A DNA stretch of 64,000 nt, taken from positions 62,001 to 126,000 of the forward strand of contig NZ_JONU01000008.1 of assembly GCF_000711985.1 (NCBI RefSeq), in the 5' to 3' direction. Origin of the DNA: Rheinheimera texasensis DSM 17496. Its GTDB lineage: Bacteria > Pseudomonadota > Gammaproteobacteria > Enterobacterales > Alteromonadaceae. The notes under the pieces are model-generated. The model saw only the letters and a program-made list of their open reading frames with translations, had not been told where the DNA came from and searched no databases. The position numbers and the translations under genes were made by a program. Below, one piece after another: positions 60,131 to 64,000 of this stretch (position 1 is its first letter; each line of letters starts with the position of its first letter).

Positions 60131-62743
60131 TTAAGGGAGGACTTCCGGCAGTTGTGTCTCGCGGCTGCTGCGACCATCCGCTGAACGGCTGCGCAGTCTG
60201 ACTTCGGTACCAGCAGCGAGCGGAATGGCTTCCTGATAACGCTGCCAGCTTCTACCGCCATCCAGACTCAGTTCAATCGTCAGCCCCGGATACGCCACAT
60301 TGGCATACAACGAACCGCCTTTGATCTCAGCCCCCACCGGCGGCAGATAATACTGCACTCCTGCCTGACTCAGCTTCGGCAGTTCTTTTTGTGTCATAGT
60401 TCGGGCAAATAGCTGCCAAGCCTGATCGCGCTCTTGCGGTTTCACCGCGTTGCTATTGGCGTCAGCTTCCCAGCTGGCTTTATGCCAGGCGCGTTCGGCG
60501 ATAGGGAGCAGCCGTGGATAGACCATTTCTTCCAGTTGCGAGGCAGTGCGGATAGTTTCCGACCAGACCTGGCCCTGCATACCGAGAATGTTTTCCGGTT
60601 TTTCCAGTTTCGGCAGAGCACGACCTACCAGATGTTCTAGGTCATTGATCACAGCACCGCTTCGGGTTTTGTCGGCATTGGCGTAGACGTCGTCCGGCAT
60701 ATAACCAAAGACTTTTTTTGCATCAGTAAAACGTGCCGCCCAATAATAACCGCGTTCGTCTGGGTGCGTTTCATTCGGATGGTCCAGATACAAATGCGTG
60801 CCGTGCGACATCACCACCTGATATCCGGCATTCGCCAGCCGATAAGCGCGGTCGGCATAACCCCATTCCCAGATGTTGTCCCAGACATTGGCGTAAACTT
60901 GTTTATTGGCAAATTGTTCGCGGTTAAACGGATTTATCGGGTCGTACATCAGACCATCTTCCCAGCCACCTAACGCCAGTTGACGACTGTGTAATAAGGC
61001 CGCGACCTTACTGACAAAATAAGGTTTGAGGTCGGCCACGCCTGCAACGCCAGGGATGCCTTTGGCAAACAGCGTCTGGCATTGCGGTGACGCGGTCCAG
61101 CTGCCAGCACCTACTTCATCGCCCCCCATATGATAAGTCGACAGTTTTAAGCCGGCTGCACGATACATTTGCTGCAGTTCGTACACCACTTTATCAATAA
61201 AGGCGTAGCTGGAATCCATACAGACGTTGACCGAGTTATCGGTGTAGTTCTGCACTGTCAGGTACTTAGACTGGTCCGCTGGGTCGCTGAGCAGATATTG
61301 CTCTGCTTCGGCTTTTTTACCCTGTTTCAGCAAACGCTGATAACGCGCCTGCATGGCAACTACCGCTGCGCGGGCGTGGCCTGGCATATCAATTTCCGGG
61401 ATCACTTCGATATGGCGGGCGCTGGCGTATTTAAGGATTTCGATAAAATCGTCGCGGCTGTAAAAGCCATTACCGGAGCCGGATTGGTGTGGGCCGGTGC
61501 CAAGCTGAGTCAGTAAACACTGTTGTTCAGTTAAATCAAAACAACGCTTTGCACCGATGGTGGTCAGTTCTGGCAAGCCCGGGATCTCTAGCCGCCAACC
61601 TTCATCTTCAGTCAGATGCAGATGCAGTTTGTTCATTTTGTAACGCGCCATCTGCTCAATCAGCCGCAGCGTGACCGCTTTGCCGTGGAAATTACGCGCC
61701 ATGTCGTAATGCATGCCGCGCCAGCGATAACGCGGGCTGTCTTGAATTTCCTGCTGCGCCAGACGGACACTGCTGAACTGCGCCGGCGTCAGCGCCAGTA
61801 AGGATTGCAGGCCGTAAAACACACCGGCGTTGTCGGCACCGCTGATGAGAATTTGCTGGTCGTTTATCAGCAGCCGGTAACTTTCCGGTGTGGTTAACGC
61901 AGGGTCAACCCGCAGCTGGATCTGTTTGGCGCTGTGCTCTGTAATTCCAGGTACTGTTTTCAGCGCAATGCCAGCAATGCCCAAGCGGTCCTGCAAATAA
62001 GCGGCTTCGGCTTTTAACCGGCCTTGAAAGCGGATGGTCCACTGCTGATCTAACAACAACCGGCCGCCAAGTAATTTTTGCTGTTGCGGCGTCGGAATAA
62101 TCTGGTCAGCGATACTGACGTCATCAGTGAGTGTTGCGTTGACGGCCTGATTGTCCTGAAACCGGCTCTGTGCTGTGGCAACTTTATATAAATCCGGCTC
62201 TGGCTGCTGATAGCGGTACAGCTGTTCGGGCCGGCGCAGCGGCGCGACAAACTGGCTGAAATCTTCGGTATCAGTATTGCTGAACACTTCCGGCTGCAGC
62301 TTGCCGGCAACAATAAAAGCGCGTGGCATAAAATCGCTGTAAGACACCAGGAAAGGGGCGCCGCTGATTTCGACTGTCAGCGCCGCGCCGGCTGCCAGCC
62401 CTTTAAAAGCTTTGGTTGGCGCCAGCCGGTGCAAATCACCTTGCACATGCTCCAGAGTCAATCCTGCCGGGGCGGTCAGCTGCAGTTTACGGATCGAGTG
62501 AAAATAAATCTGCCAGTTGCCGATGCCGGGGGCGAGTGCCTGGGCTGATTGATTGTTAAGTTGCAACTGGCCGGTGAAAGTCCCGGCTTTGTCCGCAAAA
62601 TTACTGACCACAGCCATTTCAAAGCGGGCATTGCTGGCAAATGTCTGCAGTTCTGTCTGTTGAATAAACTGATGCGCCTGCAGTGGCGCCACCGACAACA
62701 AAACTGCACTGATGAGGGCTGGAATGGCCTGCGTTTTCTTCAT
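60131..62743 (-). CDS. Beta-N-acetylhexosaminidase (chitobiase), GH20
   Basis: An 870-residue exported chitobiase that splits GlcNAc from chitooligosaccharides. Signal peptide KKTQAIPALISAVLLSVAPLQA; N-terminal chitobiase carbohydrate-binding domain (about 30-190); GH20b alpha/beta domain (about 210-335); GH20 TIM barrel from about 338 with the catalytic pair Asp542-Glu543 (HMGGDEVG); and a C-terminal Ig-like domain (about 790-870). Size and layout match Serratia chitobiase (885 aa). It is transcribed away from the GlcNAc kinase gene; an operator lies in the gap between them. Confidence 0.95.
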   Translation of the reverse strand: MKKTQAIPALISAVLLSVAPLQAHQFIQQTELQTFASNARFEMAVVSNFADKAGTFTGQLQLNNQSAQALAPGIGNWQIYFHSIRKLQLTAPAGLTLEHVQGDLHRLAPTKAFKGLAAGAALTVEISGAPFLVSYSDFMPRAFIVAGKLQPEVFSNTDTEDFSQFVAPLRRPEQLYRYQQPEPDLYKVATAQSRFQDNQAVNATLTDDVSIADQIIPTPQQQKLLGGRLLLDQQWTIRFQGRLKAEAAYLQDRLGIAGIALKTVPGITEHSAKQIQLRVDPALTTPESYRLLINDQQILISGADNAGVFYGLQSLLALTPAQFSSVRLAQQEIQDSPRYRWRGMHYDMARNFHGKAVTLRLIEQMARYKMNKLHLHLTEDEGWRLEIPGLPELTTIGAKRCFDLTEQQCLLTQLGTGPHQSGSGNGFYSRDDFIEILKYASARHIEVIPEIDMPGHARAAVVAMQARYQRLLKQGKKAEAEQYLLSDPADQSKYLTVQNYTDNSVNVCMDSSYAFIDKVVYELQQMYRAAGLKLSTYHMGGDEVGAGSWTASPQCQTLFAKGIPGVAGVADLKPYFVSKVAALLHSRQLALGGWEDGLMYDPINPFNREQFANKQVYANVWDNIWEWGYADRAYRLANAGYQVVMSHGTHLYLDHPNETHPDERGYYWAARFTDAKKVFGYMPDDVYANADKTRSGAVINDLEHLVGRALPKLEKPENILGMQGQVWSETIRTASQLEEMVYPRLLPIAERAWHKASWEADANSNAVKPQERDQAWQLFARTMTQKELPKLSQAGVQYYLPPVGAEIKGGSLYANVAYPGLTIELSLDGGRSWQRYQEAIPLAAGTEVRLRSRSADGRSSRETQLPEVLP

Positions 62744-63054
62744 TATTTATCCTGTTGCAAAAGGTGGTACATCAGTACCACAGTTCCTTTTAAGCGATGC
62801 TGGTCAGACGTTACAACTGGATGACTGAGCTAACTCGCTGATTTTTATTTTATTTTACTGAATGCAGCAGCAGCTGCGTGAATTTCCAGTCTGATTTTTA
62901 ATCAGGGGTCTTGTTATTTGTCAAAATTATTATATGCTGAACTGAAAAAATGACAACGCTGTCATAAATAAAAATGCCGGTTTTTTCAACAGCGCTAAAA
63001 ATGGCACTGGGAACACGGCACAGTCAGTCGCATGGTGTGCAACGAGGGTGCTTG
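62744..63054. other. Divergent region between hexosaminidase and kinase genes
   Basis: A 311-bp AT-rich gap. It holds a perfect 7-bp palindrome GTGGTAC-ATCA-GTACCAC at 62764-62781, 20 bases before the hexosaminidase ATG, and the third NagR-type operator at 62949-62966. No gene seen; a 27-codon upstream extension of the kinase frame is rejected. Confidence 0.6.
62949..62966. promoter_or_regulatory. NagR-type operator upstream of the GlcNAc kinase gene
   Basis: AATGACAACGCTGTCATA matches the reverse complement of the two other operators at 17 of 18 positions. It lies 89 bases before the kinase start and about 205 bases before the hexosaminidase start, downstream of an AT-rich promoter-like region (CTTGTT, 17 bases, TATGCT). 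Confidence 0.78.
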
Positions 63055-63981
63055 ATGAGTAGCGAAGCAGGGCAGCGCAGCCCATTGTATTTAGGCATAG
63101 ACGGCGGCGGCAGCAAATGCCGGGTCGTGATTGTGGATGCCGCCGACCGGTTGCTGGGTGAAGGGCTAGGTGGGCCGGCCAATCCGCTGCGTGGCATGAA
63201 AGTCGCGACCGATTCTATTCTGACCGCTACCCAACAAGCATTGTTGGCGGCGGGCATGACCTTTAATGACATGTCGCGTCTGATCGCCGGTGCTGGCTTG
63301 GCTGGTGTCAACATGCCGCAATATTTCCAGTTATTTTCTGAATGGCAGCATCCGTTTGCCGAGTTTCATCTGACCACAGATTTACATACTGCCTGTATCG
63401 GCGCGCACAAAGGTGCCGACGGTGCCGTCATTATTATCGGCACCGGTTCCTGTGGCCTTGCTGATGTGAATGGTCAGTGCCTTGATGTTGGCGGCCATGG
63501 TTTTCCTTATGGCGATAATGGCAGTGGCGCCTGGTTCGGTAATCAGCTGGTGCATCATGTATTGCTGGATAAGGACCAGATTGGCGCACCGACTCAAATG
63601 ACTAAGTTGCTGAGCGAGGCCCTTGGCGTTAGCGGCACTTTAGAGATTGTCAGTCAGTTTATGCATGCCACACCAACCGTGTTTGCCCGTTATGCGCCTT
63701 TGGTCTTTACCGCCGCCGAGCAGGGCGACCAGGTCGCCGCTGAGATTATTCAGGCTGGTGCCCGCCATATCGACAATATTGCGCTGAGACTTTTAAGCCT
63801 CAAACCTGAGCGGCTGTCTTTAATTGGCGGCCTTGCTTACAAAGTTCAGCCTTATTTATCCGCACCGGTGCAGGCATTGCTGGCACCGGCGCAGGCCGCA
63901 CCGGAGTTCGGTGCAGTTTGGTTTGCCCGTGCCCGGCAGGCCAAACGCCAGGCCGCAGTATTATCCGTGTCTAATCAATGA
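63055..63981 (+). CDS. BadF/BadG-type N-acetylglucosamine kinase
   Basis: A 308-residue ASKHA-fold sugar kinase of the BadF/BadG/BcrA group, the type used as GlcNAc kinase (NagK-II) in Alteromonadales. The phosphate-1 motif YLGIDGGGSKCRVVI opens the protein, the phosphate-2 motif IIGTGSCGLA lies near residue 135, and GGHGFPYGDNGSG near 145-157 is typical of GlcNAc kinases. The ATG at 63055 has AGGG seven bases upstream. It phosphorylates GlcNAc imported into the cytoplasm (inferred from family and locus). The next gene starts 12 bases later. Confidence 0.88.
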   Translation: MSSEAGQRSPLYLGIDGGGSKCRVVIVDAADRLLGEGLGGPANPLRGMKVATDSILTATQQALLAAGMTFNDMSRLIAGAGLAGVNMPQYFQLFSEWQHPFAEFHLTTDLHTACIGAHKGADGAVIIIGTGSCGLADVNGQCLDVGGHGFPYGDNGSGAWFGNQLVHHVLLDKDQIGAPTQMTKLLSEALGVSGTLEIVSQFMHATPTVFARYAPLVFTAAEQGDQVAAEIIQAGARHIDNIALRLLSLKPERLSLIGGLAYKVQPYLSAPVQALLAPAQAAPEFGAVWFARARQAKRQAAVLSVSNQ

Positions 63982-63993
63982 AGTGAGATTCGC

Positions 63994-64000
63994 ATGACCA
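63994..64000 (+). CDS. Start of a further gene, cut by the window edge
   Basis: An ATG at 63994, twelve bases after the kinase stop and with GAGA seven bases upstream, looks like the first codon of the next gene in the operon (Met-Thr...). Only seven bases are inside the window, so the product cannot be named. In related loci the next genes are often nagA, nagB or a sugar permease. Confidence 0.4.

Overview
The window looks like a chromosomal segment from a free-living, Gram-negative, aerobic gammaproteobacterium of the Alteromonadales/Chromatiaceae kind, with Rheinheimera or a close relative as my best guess. This rests on the gene order mlaFEDCB-ibaG-murA, the zapG-degQ-degS / zapE / rplM-rpsI / petABC / sspAB block, a long (class II) IlvC with a divergent IlvY, and a chitin/GlcNAc locus built on large TonB-dependent receptors. 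No rRNA, tRNA, insertion sequence, prophage or CRISPR array was seen.

Positions 1-17000 are conserved housekeeping DNA. Genes for lipopolysaccharide and Kdo synthesis (lptC, kdsC, kdsD) diverge from the Mla phospholipid transport operon, which is followed by ibaG and murA. The envelope-stress proteases degS and degQ face murA. After them come zapG and zapE, the L13-S9 operon with a structured leader, the cytochrome bc1 genes petABC, sspAB and a small lipoprotein.

Positions 17000-36000 are mixed. A three-gene MacAB-like exporter has a 24-bp palindrome in front of it. Next are ilvY/ilvC, a repeat-rich intergenic stretch, mgsA, a copA-cueR copper operon with a clear CueR operator, a second ZapE/AFG1 ATPase, an S9 peptidase, a ferric-type ABC importer and a solute-binding protein.

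Positions 36000-49700 look like one carboxylic-acid utilisation locus, probably for 3-hydroxybutyrate or its esters/oligomers. It holds a periplasmic MetX-like alpha/beta hydrolase, a GntP-family permease, a TonB-dependent receptor, a NarL-type response regulator, accessory genes including a diguanylate cyclase, a large SSF-type hybrid sensor kinase (CrbS-like) and a 3-hydroxybutyrate dehydrogenase. Two promoter regions of the locus share a 17-bp motif that may be the binding site of the response regulator.

Positions 50000-64000 are a chitooligosaccharide/GlcNAc locus: a DUF819 membrane protein, a LacI-family regulator (NagR-like), a 897-residue TonB-dependent receptor, a cupin_8 protein, a Gfo/Idh/MocA oxidoreductase, a GH20 hexosaminidase and a BadF-type GlcNAc kinase. 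Three near-identical palindromes (AATGACA-N4-TGTCATT) mark the regulon. Two unexpected items lie inside it. One is a tandem pair of small secreted proteins that look like paralogous aerolysin/ETX-MTX2-type beta-pore-forming proteins. The other is a roughly 230-nt intergenic transcript unit with its own NagR-like operator, promoter, several stem-loops and an intrinsic terminator: a candidate regulatory RNA or attenuating leader. These two, and the shared motif of the 3-hydroxybutyrate-like locus, are the most promising undescribed features.
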